The notes below the pieces were generated by a model. The model worked only from the letters and a program-made list of their open reading frames with translations. It was not told where the DNA came from and searched no databases. The translations under genes were made by a program, and so were the position numbers. Below are positions 13,245 through 22,353 of a stretch of DNA of 52,615 bases, in pieces (position 1 is the first letter of the stretch; each line of letters begins with the position of its first letter). The stretch covers positions 1 to 52,615 of the forward strand of contig NW_003135843.1 of the NCBI RefSeq assembly GCF_000003605.2. The letters run 5' to 3'. The DNA is from Saccoglossus kowalevskii (taxonomy: Eukaryota > Hemichordata > Enteropneusta > Harrimaniidae).

Positions 13245-15736
13245 TAATTACAAATATAGTTCAGTGATCATTGATGTGGAAGATGTATGAATGTTTAGTA
13301 TATTCGAGTTAATATTATCTGTGTCATCGCTGCTTCTCACAGCTGTGCAATATATATATTATTATCACGAATGACTGCAACAATCACTTTTTTATGTGGG
13401 TTATTGTGTGCATTTTTTATCTACAGATGGTTGTCACATTTCTATGAATAATTAATAAATATGTGATATATATCATCTCCGCACATCTATGTTGCATTTC
13501 AACTGTACGAACAATTGACCTAATCGTGGCAAAACGTGTAAATGCAGATGTTGAATGTGATTGTCTGCTATTATATTGTATTGTTAATTAATATTCACAC
13601 GGAAATTAGTTCAGCGAAAACAATCTTAGAACCCCAATCTCGTTAGTCACTACAAGGGATTATGACACAGTCGATTTCAAAGAAACCGGAGAAAAATTGA
13701 ATTAGTTTTCATTTTGTCGACAAAACATGATACTACAGACAAAGTACATATGTGGCGTCAATGATTTCTGACCTACTTTTGTTTTCTGCCAATGAATCTT
13801 TGAATACGATTCCAAACCCCTTGTATTACACACTGTGACTATATGGGAGTCGCCTAAATTGGACATTTTTGACAGACACAGAAAGACTCCTCATTATAGC
13901 TGCCATCATACTTTGTATTATCAACGTTGACGGTCAGATGATGCGAATAAAGTAAAAAGAAGGATTTGTACATTCATTTCATCAGACAATTTTAAATACA
14001 ATGACACCCTTACCTTGCGATTTGTGTTTTCGTATATTGCTCTTGACAAATATAGCATCATACCGCACTGTATTACGTGACAGTGAAAGTTTTCGATGTT
14101 CATACATATCCATAATTTTGCAAAGATAAATTAGTTTTTCTGGTAAGCAAATTTGTTTATTTGTTTGATAATTGTAGTATAATTAGTGTCTAAGTTTTCC
14201 CAATAGTACTAATATGATATCCATATTATGTTATCTCACTTTATTTGTAATTACGTCATAAATTGCAATTAATGATAGTTTATGAAAACCAAGTAAATAA
14301 ATAACATTCTAGCACTATTAAAAGAACGTTGATTTCATAAGTCACTTTTCAAATGCAGTAATTTCCAGGTGCAATTTTTGTTTTTTCATATGGTCGTAAA
14401 ATGTAGGAATTTGTAGGTTTTACTGCATTTAAAAAGTTATAATATCCAAGTTATTGAAATATCAATATATACTAATTATTACAGGACCAGCTGCAGAATA
14501 AAAGATTGAGTAATGTTATATAAGTAAGTGAATACCAACATATCTAAGAAAAATCGTGTTAATTTAAAAAGCCGATTTCCAATGTATGAACATGCTTCGA
14601 CGAAAACCAGGTCAATTCACTTCAACTGTTAACAATAACCATTGATTGTCTGTGTCTTAACAGAAGATTCGTCTGTAGCATAACAAATTATTATGCTAAT
14701 GAGGAGAGACTTCAATGCTATATTTTGTATCAATGAAGGTCTCAACCCGGGTGGTAAAAATAACATGATTATATATATATTTTTAAACTGTAATTCAGTG
14801 TATGATATGTAAAGTTAGAATTTAAATGTTTAAAGGTTTCAGTGGTGAATTTGCTTTGTACGAATGGAGATGGCAGTAATATGATATAATTCGCTCCCAC
14901 GAGTTATCTGACGGTTCGTTTTACTGTATTGTAACAAATATACATCCATATGTGTTCGGAGCAATTGCTTTATGAAAGGACCAAATGTTCAACACCATAT
15001 AGCATATATTGTATATTCCGGTAATACAAAACCTAATTGTTATGGCAGTAGTCGTCATGTACTCATCTCAACATGCCCGACCTTTTATCGATTTCATTCA
15101 CTTGTCAGTATCGTCTGGGTTGCTGACATGACCGCATTGTAATACGTAGAAACATATGTGTTTGTATGCATACCACGCAATCGGTAAAGTTGAACGCTTG
15201 TTAGTATTTTAAACATGGGTATTACTTTCCGAGTTTGGGATAAGCATATTGATTTCGTCACAGTATTTATGAATTCAGAAATACAATTAATATATTGTAT
15301 ATCCGAAAAATAACTAAAATATCAAACGGGAGTGCGTGAATTAGTGTGGAAATGTTATGACGTAATAGCAAATAAAATGAGATAGCATAATATCGGTAAC
15401 ATGTAGGGGAACTGGTTACTATAGGAATACTATAGTTATTATTTACGATAGAGTAGTTACTAATATTATACTTTAATTATGAAATTATGGTTGTTATCAA
15501 TAGAAGACTAATCACATACTTCTTATTATCAATCAATTATTAAAAACGATGAACCCCTATTCTTATCAGCATTAAGAAAGAATATCGATTTTCGTAAAAT
15601 AAATTATAGTTTATGGAAATGTACTACTATTATCAACACAGTACGATACGATATGAATGTGGCAAATACTAACTACTGATGACAAAGGTAAATCCACAAA
15701 TGATCACCAATACATTTGTTTGGCTTAAATCCTATT

Positions 15737-15869
15737 GCAAAGGGCAGTGATCGTCGTGGCGCGTCCTGTTCTATATGGGACTCATAGCGACGTATACAAC
15801 GCGAGTAAAATACATTGTTTGTTTACATGAAATTCGAACACGCGCTGCGCGACGACCACCGCGCTTTAA
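15737..15869. mobile_element. TTAA-bordered inverted-repeat element (MITE), copy 1, 133 bp
   Basis: The left end AAAGGGCAGTGATCGTCG and the right end, read in reverse complement as AAAGCGCGGTGGTCGTCG, form imperfect terminal inverted repeats. TTAA is present at the right border; the left border has GCAA. The inside shares a stretch around GACTCATAGCGACG with the copy at 38655-38770. No coding capacity. Confidence 0.7.
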
Positions 15870-16875
15870 AGTTTCCTTCTTATTCTTGTATTGAATAATG
15901 ACCCCACTGCCAATCATTGTTTTCTGTTTATAATCAATGTAAGGAGTGCATTTAAAGACATGAACAGATTTGTAGGAAAAAAACTTGTCTTTTGAGAAAA
16001 TTTTGTGGACAGCATTCACAATTACTACTAGATCACGTTTGATTTGTCAAAATTATATCCTTACTTACTTAATATTTGATTTGTGTAAAAATATAAGACC
16101 AACCATGATGGGTGTGAACAGTCATCAAGGTAAGCTTGCTCATTCCTAACACTTGGTACTACCTTTAAGACGTCAGTGATTTATGATGTTAATTACTCTA
16201 TTTTGTTAACAGTGATCTACGTCTTGTGGTCCTAGCAACATTGTGTTTCTTTGTAACGCATCGAACACTCCTCATATTTGCCTTATTTTTTCCTCAGTCG
16301 ATTTTGAAGACCTTTGTAAACGTTTTACACGCAACTGGTGATTTTAGCGGACGTGGGTTTTAAAATATGGAAATACATACAATTGTTAATTTACGTTTTT
16401 CTAATTCATTATGCACACTTCTACCTTGCACCTTCTACTGCTTGAACATAGCTTGACTGATTTGAGCGGATAAGAGAGTGTCAATTTCGTCGTATTTGGT
16501 CTCTTAATTAGACCACTTTGAAAATTAGATTGGATCGCTTTTTAACAAATGGCAGCAGATATATATCCCTGTCTGGAAAATTAAAAAAGAAACGGTAGCC
16601 AAGAACAAGAAAAATAACCCTCATTGACAGATTGAACCAGAAGTTGTGATAGAAGCCTATTTCTAGTGACACAACTTCTGAATAATCATGCTAAAATTGC
16701 AAATACTTTTTCCACTGTTGGCGCCAGTATTATAATCGTTTTACTTTGTCTATGGTTGCCGAATTGTCAAATTCCTACTATATACAACTAGTGTAATATC
16801 GAGTAAAGTCATTGATCATTACTCCAATAAGAGATGTTTTCAAAACGAAATATATAATATAAATGCTCATGCTCT

Positions 16876-16889
16876 GTTACCGTGGTAAC
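16876..16889 (+). promoter_or_regulatory. RFX X-box-like palindrome GTTACCGTGGTAAC
   Basis: A perfect pair of RFX half-sites (GTTACC / GGTAAC) with 2-bp spacing, 1.6 kb upstream of receptor A. A second, weaker match lies at 17048-17061 (CTAACCATGGTAAC). Confidence 0.35.
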
Positions 16890-18319
16890 GAATGGTTACC
16901 AAAATTGGTTTAATAATAAAACGTTGTTCTTTTGAATATCTATGGTATACTAAACAGTGGTATGGTTTGTTTTACTGAAAGGTAACGACATTTATACTCT
17001 TATATATTATATTTATATATAACAGGGATAACTATTGATAACTATTGCTAACCATGGTAACTTCAAATACTTGAATCTATGGCAGACATTTATCAAATTA
17101 AATAAACATTCATTCTTTTTATAACCTCATACATATTCATATTGAGTATTTCTTCTTTACATCTCAACCCAGAGAAGTATGATCCTACAATATATTCAAT
17201 AGAACTGAAAAAAATCAAAACAAACATTCGATTGTAATCTTTAAACTATATCATTTAAATTATTTGAATTTCCCGATGTTCTCGTCTCTATTACATTGTA
17301 TTGGGCACCGTATATTTGCATTTTTTATACATTTATTTTCATGTTCACTTGGAAATGATAAACTTTTTTTTTAGAATTTTATTGTGATTGTCACTTTCCG
17401 AATTTTAAATGTCGTACCAGTAATTATATAGTCACAGTTTAATTATTATAGTTTATCTGTTAGATAATGTAAACTAAAAGTGAATATAGAGGGAGTAATG
17501 AATGCCATCGTTCTTCATAATTCAGGCACGTGTCGGTGTGCCCGTTAGTTGGTTAACTATTTCCTCTGGTGTACAAAGTGAGATTATATTGATATGCAGC
17601 ATTAATCTTTCACACAGTTGAGTAACATCGTCGCCCCCGCTAGCTAAAAAAAACAATTATCAAATTAGGTTTTACGTAATAAGAAAGTTGTTCAATTACA
17701 CAATTGTGTAATGATATATTTTTTGGCAATATAAAATTTGTATTTAACCTTCATGAATAATTACTGCCCGGTATTGTCGATGTCAAATGTCTTATCACAG
17801 ATCCAAATGATTAATGTTTTTTCATCGCTGTATTGATAGCATACTGGGAATTGTACAACCACTCTTCGGTGTGGACACAACACTCATACAATCATCACCC
17901 TGTTGCTATTGGCAACTGGTCGTTAATTAATATTTCATACATGTGACACGATTGTCATTTGTTTGTGCCAGCGGTTACAACCACATTAATGGGGAATAAT
18001 ATTAGGTTTAATAAGCATCCTTCATTGCGTTTATACGTGTCTCGGTGCCACTATCCTACAAGCCAATGTAACAGTGTGAATCACTGTGTGGATCACTTTC
18101 TCGTAAACTGATTGTTATATCAATAGATCGCGTGCATGCCTTCGCCAATCAACAGACGTCTCGAAAAATCGCTACAGTTTACCTATCTCTATTTGTATTT
18201 GGCGGATTTGTTGTGCGACACGACACTATGGAGAGAGAAGCACGCATCAGGTACCGGGGTATGTTTTTTAAAATGTTTTCTTGCGTCGATCGATATTTAC
18301 ATTATGGATGTTCTCGCTC

Positions 18320-18344
18320 GGTCTGCACTATGTATAAGCAGACC
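18320..18344 (+). promoter_or_regulatory. TATA-like motif in the loop of a 7-bp inverted repeat upstream of receptor A
   Basis: GGTCTGC (18320-18326) and GCAGACC (18338-18344) can pair around an 11-base loop that contains most of a TATAAG (18333-18338). It lies about 150 nt before the chosen start of receptor A, so a start of transcription near 18360 is possible. This is motif evidence only; one such motif is expected by chance in AT-rich DNA. Confidence 0.25.
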
Positions 18345-18486
18345 GCGGCTTGCTGAAGTATTCGCTTGAGCTGCAGACGTTCTCCTACATTAGCTGATCA
18401 TATGCCACTATCAATATCAATACAGTGGCTCTGAGAACGATGACAATTCTACTTAGTTGATGAGCAATTCCATAGTAATACAAAAT

Positions 18487-19527
18487 ATGGAGCAGGCGTA
18501 CATTTTGAACACTACTTTTAACGGACCAGCTAACCCAGCCCTGGCTAATATCTCTACGTTCGATAATACTGTTAATCTACAATCCTTTCGGATAGTCATT
18601 TCTACGATGTTTATTTTAGTTTGCGTGTGTGGTCTCCTTGGAAACGGTTTAGTTATCTTCATTTTGCTCCGTTTCAGCGATATGCGAACTGTTCCGAATG
18701 TATTCATCTTAAACTTGGCGTCCAGTGATTTTCTCTTCATGCTAGGGATTCCGTTTCTTCTGCAGTACAACATGCAAGGACAATGGATATTCGGAAACGG
18801 CATGTGTAAAATAGTACAGTGTATTGATTACATCAACATGTTTACTGGAATATTCACCTTAACAGTGATGAGTTGTGATCGATATTTAGCGCTTGTTTAC
18901 CCGTTAAGATCAATGTCACTACGGACAGTTAAGCACGCTCGCATAACCTGTATCATATTGTGGATTATTTCTATTCCATTGACTTTACCGTTGTGGTTGT
19001 ACTCCACCGTTTCCCAAGCTACCGACGGGTCAAACAAGACATTGTGTGTCACGAGCTGGCCTAATGAGTACATTGAGAATGGTTTTTTTTTACTCGTATT
19101 CATCGTTGGATTTGCACTTCCCATATTGCTAATATCTCTCTGTCATATCGGCATTTTACGACATGTTGTCTACATGAAGAAGAGGATTAACCTTGGAAAA
19201 AACTGTTCTCAGTTTTCAATGAAAATAACCATTATAATCCTTCTAACTGTTATCGCATTTGCGATATGCTGGTTGCCATATTGGGTACTCTTACTACTCA
19301 GAGCACTTGGAGACCAGGAGGTTACTCTAGAGTACTTCATAGTCTTCAATATTGCCGTGTGTTTGAGTTATTTCAACAGTTGCCTTAATCCGATTATATA
19401 CACATGCGTGGGCAAAGATTTCCAAAACAGAATGTCTGGTTGTTTTCAATGTTCCAAACGAATAAGAAGCAACAGCAGACGATACACATCGCCGACCACA
19501 ACAAACGCTCGTATGACAAGATTATAA
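18487..19527 (+). CDS. Receptor A: somatostatin/allatostatin-C receptor-like class A GPCR, single exon
   Basis: A seven-helix peptide receptor of 346 aa, expected in the plasma membrane and G-protein coupled. Visible in the protein: N-linked sequons at N8 and N21 before TM1 (about 33-61); D81 (2.50) in TM2; C107 and ECL2 C187 as the conserved disulfide; D114 (3.32) and N117 (3.35) in a DYINMFT stretch very like somatostatin receptors; DRY at 131-133; an ECL2 sequon at N183; the Trp-Pro after the ECL2 cysteine typical of somatostatin/AstC receptors; CWLPYW at 261-266; NPIIY at 301-305; a C-terminal -TRL that fits a class I PDZ ligand. An in-frame ATG lies 27 nt upstream at 18460 (355 aa). I prefer 18487 because it has a better Kozak context and gives the same length and sequon spacing as receptor B. 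The upstream in-frame stop at 18454 sits in a possible splice acceptor, so a non-coding 5' exon is possible. Melanin-concentrating-hormone or opioid-type receptor is the nearest alternative. The ligand is unknown. Confidence 0.95.
   Translation: MEQAYILNTTFNGPANPALANISTFDNTVNLQSFRIVISTMFILVCVCGLLGNGLVIFILLRFSDMRTVPNVFILNLASSDFLFMLGIPFLLQYNMQGQWIFGNGMCKIVQCIDYINMFTGIFTLTVMSCDRYLALVYPLRSMSLRTVKHARITCIILWIISIPLTLPLWLYSTVSQATDGSNKTLCVTSWPNEYIENGFFLLVFIVGFALPILLISLCHIGILRHVVYMKKRINLGKNCSQFSMKITIIILLTVIAFAICWLPYWVLLLLRALGDQEVTLEYFIVFNIAVCLSYFNSCLNPIIYTCVGKDFQNRMSGCFQCSKRIRSNSRRYTSPTTTNARMTRL
18667..19010 (+). repeat. Gene-conversion tract, receptor A copy
   Basis: These 344 bp match 33818-34161 in receptor B at a constant offset of 15151 with only about 7 differences, all synonymous. 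The run 18781-18980 is a perfect 200-bp match. In the 66 bases just to the left (18601-18666) I count about 18 differences, and divergence jumps again immediately to the right in ECL2. Silent sites are therefore homogenised only inside the tract, which selection on the protein alone does not explain. Confidence 0.9.
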
Positions 19528-19794
19528 TATTTGGAGGCGTATACAAAATCTGAGATAAGTTTTTCCTTTTTTGTAGATCCGCATTTAATCAATATTTAAA
19601 CAATGTTAAAAGATGACTCGAAGATTTCTGTCAAAGAAATGCGTTCAAAAATAAGTGATAGAAAGAGGCTAAACAAACAAGTACGTAATTATGTTCTGAA
19701 GACTTACAATATAATTACGTTACAGAGATAGAGCTGTTAGTAACTGGTATTATCAGATTACCACCGGTGTTCAATGCGTTTTGACGATGATGTC

Positions 19795-19860
19795 GTTCTC
19801 GTCGTTGTTGTTGTCGTTGTTATTGTTGTTGCTGTTGCTGCTATTGTTATTATTGCTATT
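19795..19860 (+). repeat. Imperfect trinucleotide repeat (GTT/GTC/GCT)n
   Basis: About 22 triplets of GTT, GTC, GCT and ATT, beginning about 270 nt after the receptor A stop, probably in its 3'UTR or flank. Confidence 0.85.
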
Positions 19861-20455
19861 TACAAATGAGTATAACAATCGCTGTCATGGTGCAGTATAA
19901 CATGATAGACCACGTAATGTTAGACAAATTTAATGAAGGCTATATTTTAGTTTACAAATCCACATTCTGACGTGTTGACTTCTGTATTCCTACGTTCACA
20001 TATGTTCACCAACGTAGAAGTTGCGCTATTTGTGACGAAGCGCTTTTGTGACATGAATGCGCGTACGTGACTCGGTTCACATATCGATATTTAGATCTGT
20101 TATCGACCGTCCCCAAACAGTACACAAACAAGTTGTTCATTGTTACGTCACAGAATCGCCTGGTTGCTAGAGGGTGCAACTTTTGTGGCATTCCTACAGG
20201 AACTGATGTTGTCGCTATGCCGTGAGTTATTGCGATGCCGCTGCTATCTCTCCTATCATGGGAGCCTAAGAGTAGTTTTATCTATAAATCTTTGTGATTT
20301 ATTTCAAAGTCATTAATTCATAAGCGTATTGTTTTATTGAATATTTATCAGATGTTTCTATAGATAGTGTGTTTAATCGTTTTAAAATAACAATTTCCAA
20401 TGATGTTCCACTTTTATTTCGTTCATTCACTTTCTCAAGTTTAATGAATTGGCTG

Positions 20456-20461
20456 AATAAA
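20456..20461 (+). terminator. Possible poly(A) signal for receptor A
   Basis: This is the first clear AATAAA I find after the receptor A stop, about 930 nt downstream. The distance makes the assignment weak; a variant hexamer nearer the stop could be used instead. Confidence 0.25.
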
Positions 20462-21018
20462 AAAGATCATTCGGGAATAAATGACTGCAAGTCATCAGAA
20501 TAACTACATACAATCTTGTGAACACCTTCTTCTAGAACTGCAACGGATTTGACGACTGCACGTACATGTATAAAGTCGATATTATATACTCCTCAAATCA
20601 TTTCCAAAGCTATACGCCTCATTTTAGATCATGTAGCTCGTTCTTTCTGATTATCACATTGTTACAGTTCAATTATATCAAGTCGTGCGGTACTTGCAAT
20701 AAATACAACACTCTAATGTACCATATTCTTCTACGGGTGGAAGTAACACATCGTAGCGATGTGCCAGTCGATGTTATGGCATATTAGAATTTTGCACATT
20801 CTGTACAGGAAATGCAGTCATTTAGTGATTGTGACATCGTGTGTTATTATCGCAGAGTATTCGCAGCCTCAATATTGATAGAAATCGTTGATTTGTGAAT
20901 CTAAAAAGTGACGGATAATCATTTGTGAATTATTTTGCATGATATACATAAACCTATGCAAATATTATCAAATGAACTAGACATGGCAATGTGACATTGA
21001 TTATGTGGTTTAGTGAAC

Positions 21019-21087
21019 ATGGAATCGGGGTCGCCACGCCGCGTCGTGTTCGATAAGTGTACTATTCCAAGTATACAACGCGTGTTG
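21019..21087. mobile_element. Probable partial MITE, copy 2, cut by assembly gap
   Basis: TCGGGGTCGCCACGCCGCG followed by GTATACAACGCG matches the left end and interior of copy 1 (GTCGTGGCGCG and CGTATACAACGCG at 15791-15802). The right part is lost in the N run from 21088. The left border is not clear. Confidence 0.45.
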
Positions 21088-21770
21088 NNNNNNNNNNNNN
21101 NNNNNNNNNNNNNNNNNNNNNNNNNNNNNNNNNNNNNNNNNNNNNNNNNNNNNNNNNNNNNNNNNNNNNNNNNNNNNNNNNNNNNNNNNNNNNNNNNNNN
21201 NNNNNNNNNNNNNNNNNNNNNNNNNNNNNNNNNNNNNNNNNNNNNNNNNNNNNNNNNNNNNNNNNNNNNNNNNNNNNNNNNNNNNNNNNNNNNNNNNNNN
21301 NNNNNNNNNNNNNNNNNNNNNNNNNNNNNNNNNNNNNNNNNNNNNNNNNNNNNNNNNNNNNNNNNNNNNNNNNNNNNNNNNNNNNNNNNNNNNNNNNNNN
21401 NNNNNNNNNNNNNNNNNNNNNNNNNNNNNNNNNNNNNNNNNNNNNNNNNNNNNNNNNNNNNNNNNNNNNNNNNNNNNNNNNNNNNNNNNNNNNNNNNNNN
21501 NNNNNNNNNNNNNNNNNNNNNNNNNNNNNNNNNNNNNNNNNNNNNNNNNNNNNNNNNNNNNNNNNNNNNNNNNNNNNNNNNNNNNNNNNNNNNNNNNNNN
21601 NNNNNNNNNNNNNNNNNNNNNNNNNNNNNNNNNNNNNNNNNNNNNNNNNNNNNNNNNNNNNNNNNNNNNNNNNNNNNNNNNNNNNNNNNNNNNNNNNNNN
21701 NNNNNNNNNNNNNNNNNNNNNNNNNNNNNNNNNNNNNNNNNNNNNNNNNNNNNNNNNNNNNNNNNNNNNN
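21088..21770. other. Assembly gap (683 N)
   Basis: A run of N between a probable MITE and the 369-bp tandem array. No feature can be read here, and frames passing through it are meaningless. Confidence 1.
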
Positions 21771-21831
21771 GACGGGTTTCACGTTCTCTGCACGTAATAA
21801 GCTCGGTTATTAAGCATCCTTTTTTGGGGAT

Positions 21832-21922
21832 GCCCGGTGGCCGAGGGGAAGACGTGTAGTGGCGTGAAGCTAGGCGATTAGGTGCCGTACGCGAGCGCCG
21901 GTTCGAGTCACGCACGCAGTAC
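21832..21922 (+). ncRNA. tRNA-like sequence with Pol III A and B boxes, unit 1
   Basis: TGGCCGAGGGG at 21838-21848 resembles the A box of Ser/Leu-type tRNAs, and GGTTCGAGTCA at 21900-21910 matches the B box. The boxes are 62 nt apart, as in tRNAs with a long variable arm. The T-stem does not pair well, so this is more likely a tRNA-derived SINE or decayed tRNA than a working tRNA. Confidence 0.5.
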
Positions 21923-22200
21923 GTATTTACTATAATTAGACATAGTCTTTACCTTGCCGTTTATTCGGTGTTATTTGCTTACTTTACTTCCTATGTCGAC
22001 AGCAACTATGAGTTTAAAAATTATTTCTCAGTACTTATTCACTGTTAAAATGCTGTACCATTACTTTCACCATCCTACTACAGCCAGATCTGAAGGCCTT
22101 TGCCGCATTCTGGCCATGCTGTGTGGCGCGTATCGCGTGGACGGGTTTCACGTTCTCTGCACGTAATAAGCTCGGTTATTAAGCATCCTTTTTTGGGGAT

Positions 22201-22291
22201 GCCCGGTGGCCGAGGGGAAGACGTGTAGTGGCGTGAAGCTAGGCGATTAGGTGCCGTACGCGAGCGCCGGTTCGAGTCACGCACGCAGTAC
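22201..22291 (+). ncRNA. tRNA-like sequence with Pol III A and B boxes, unit 2
   Basis: Identical to the copy 369 bp upstream, with the A box at 22207-22217 and the B box at 22269-22279. It is followed by unique sequence from 22354. Confidence 0.5.
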
Positions 22292-22353
22292 GTATTTACT
22301 ATAATTAGACATAGTCTTTACCTTGCCGTTTATTCGGTGTTATTTGCTTACTT

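Larger units (their letters stand above)
13250..18300. other. Intergenic and upstream region of receptor A
   Basis: AT-rich. Apart from the MITE at 15737 and the X-box-like sites near 16.9-17.1 kb I see no feature. It probably includes regulatory DNA and possibly a 5' exon of receptor A; candidate donors CAG|GTACCG and GG|GTATGT lie near 18250-18262. Confidence 0.6.
19528..21018. other. 3' flank of receptor A
   Basis: Likely 3'UTR at first, then the triplet repeat at 19795, a CTCF-like CTAGAGGGTGC (20167-20177) and AT-rich DNA. No other gene. Confidence 0.6.
21771..22353 (+). repeat. 369-bp tandem repeat carrying a tRNA-like unit, abutting the gap
   Basis: The visible 214 bp at 21771-21984 are repeated identically at 22140-22353, giving a period of 369 bp. 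One complete unit (21985-22353) and one partial unit are present. The array enters the N run, so the gap probably hides more units that the assembler could not resolve. The unit is locally GC-rich compared with its surroundings. Confidence 0.85.

Noticed and set aside
18453-18803. Minus-strand frame of 116 codons opposite receptor A, with a similar one opposite receptor B (33658-33954)
   Set aside because: Antisense shadow of the conserved GPCR coding sequence; its conservation follows from the + strand gene.
18487-19527. Assignment of the receptors as melanin-concentrating-hormone receptors
   Set aside because: TM7 (NSCLNP) and the WLY after TM4 resemble MCH receptors, but the NMFT in TM3 and the ECL2 Cys followed by Trp-Pro fit somatostatin/allatostatin-C receptors better. 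Kept as the alternative.
20919-21915. Long frames on both strands spanning 20.9-21.9 kb
   Set aside because: They consist almost wholly of the N run; only short non-conserved ends are real sequence.
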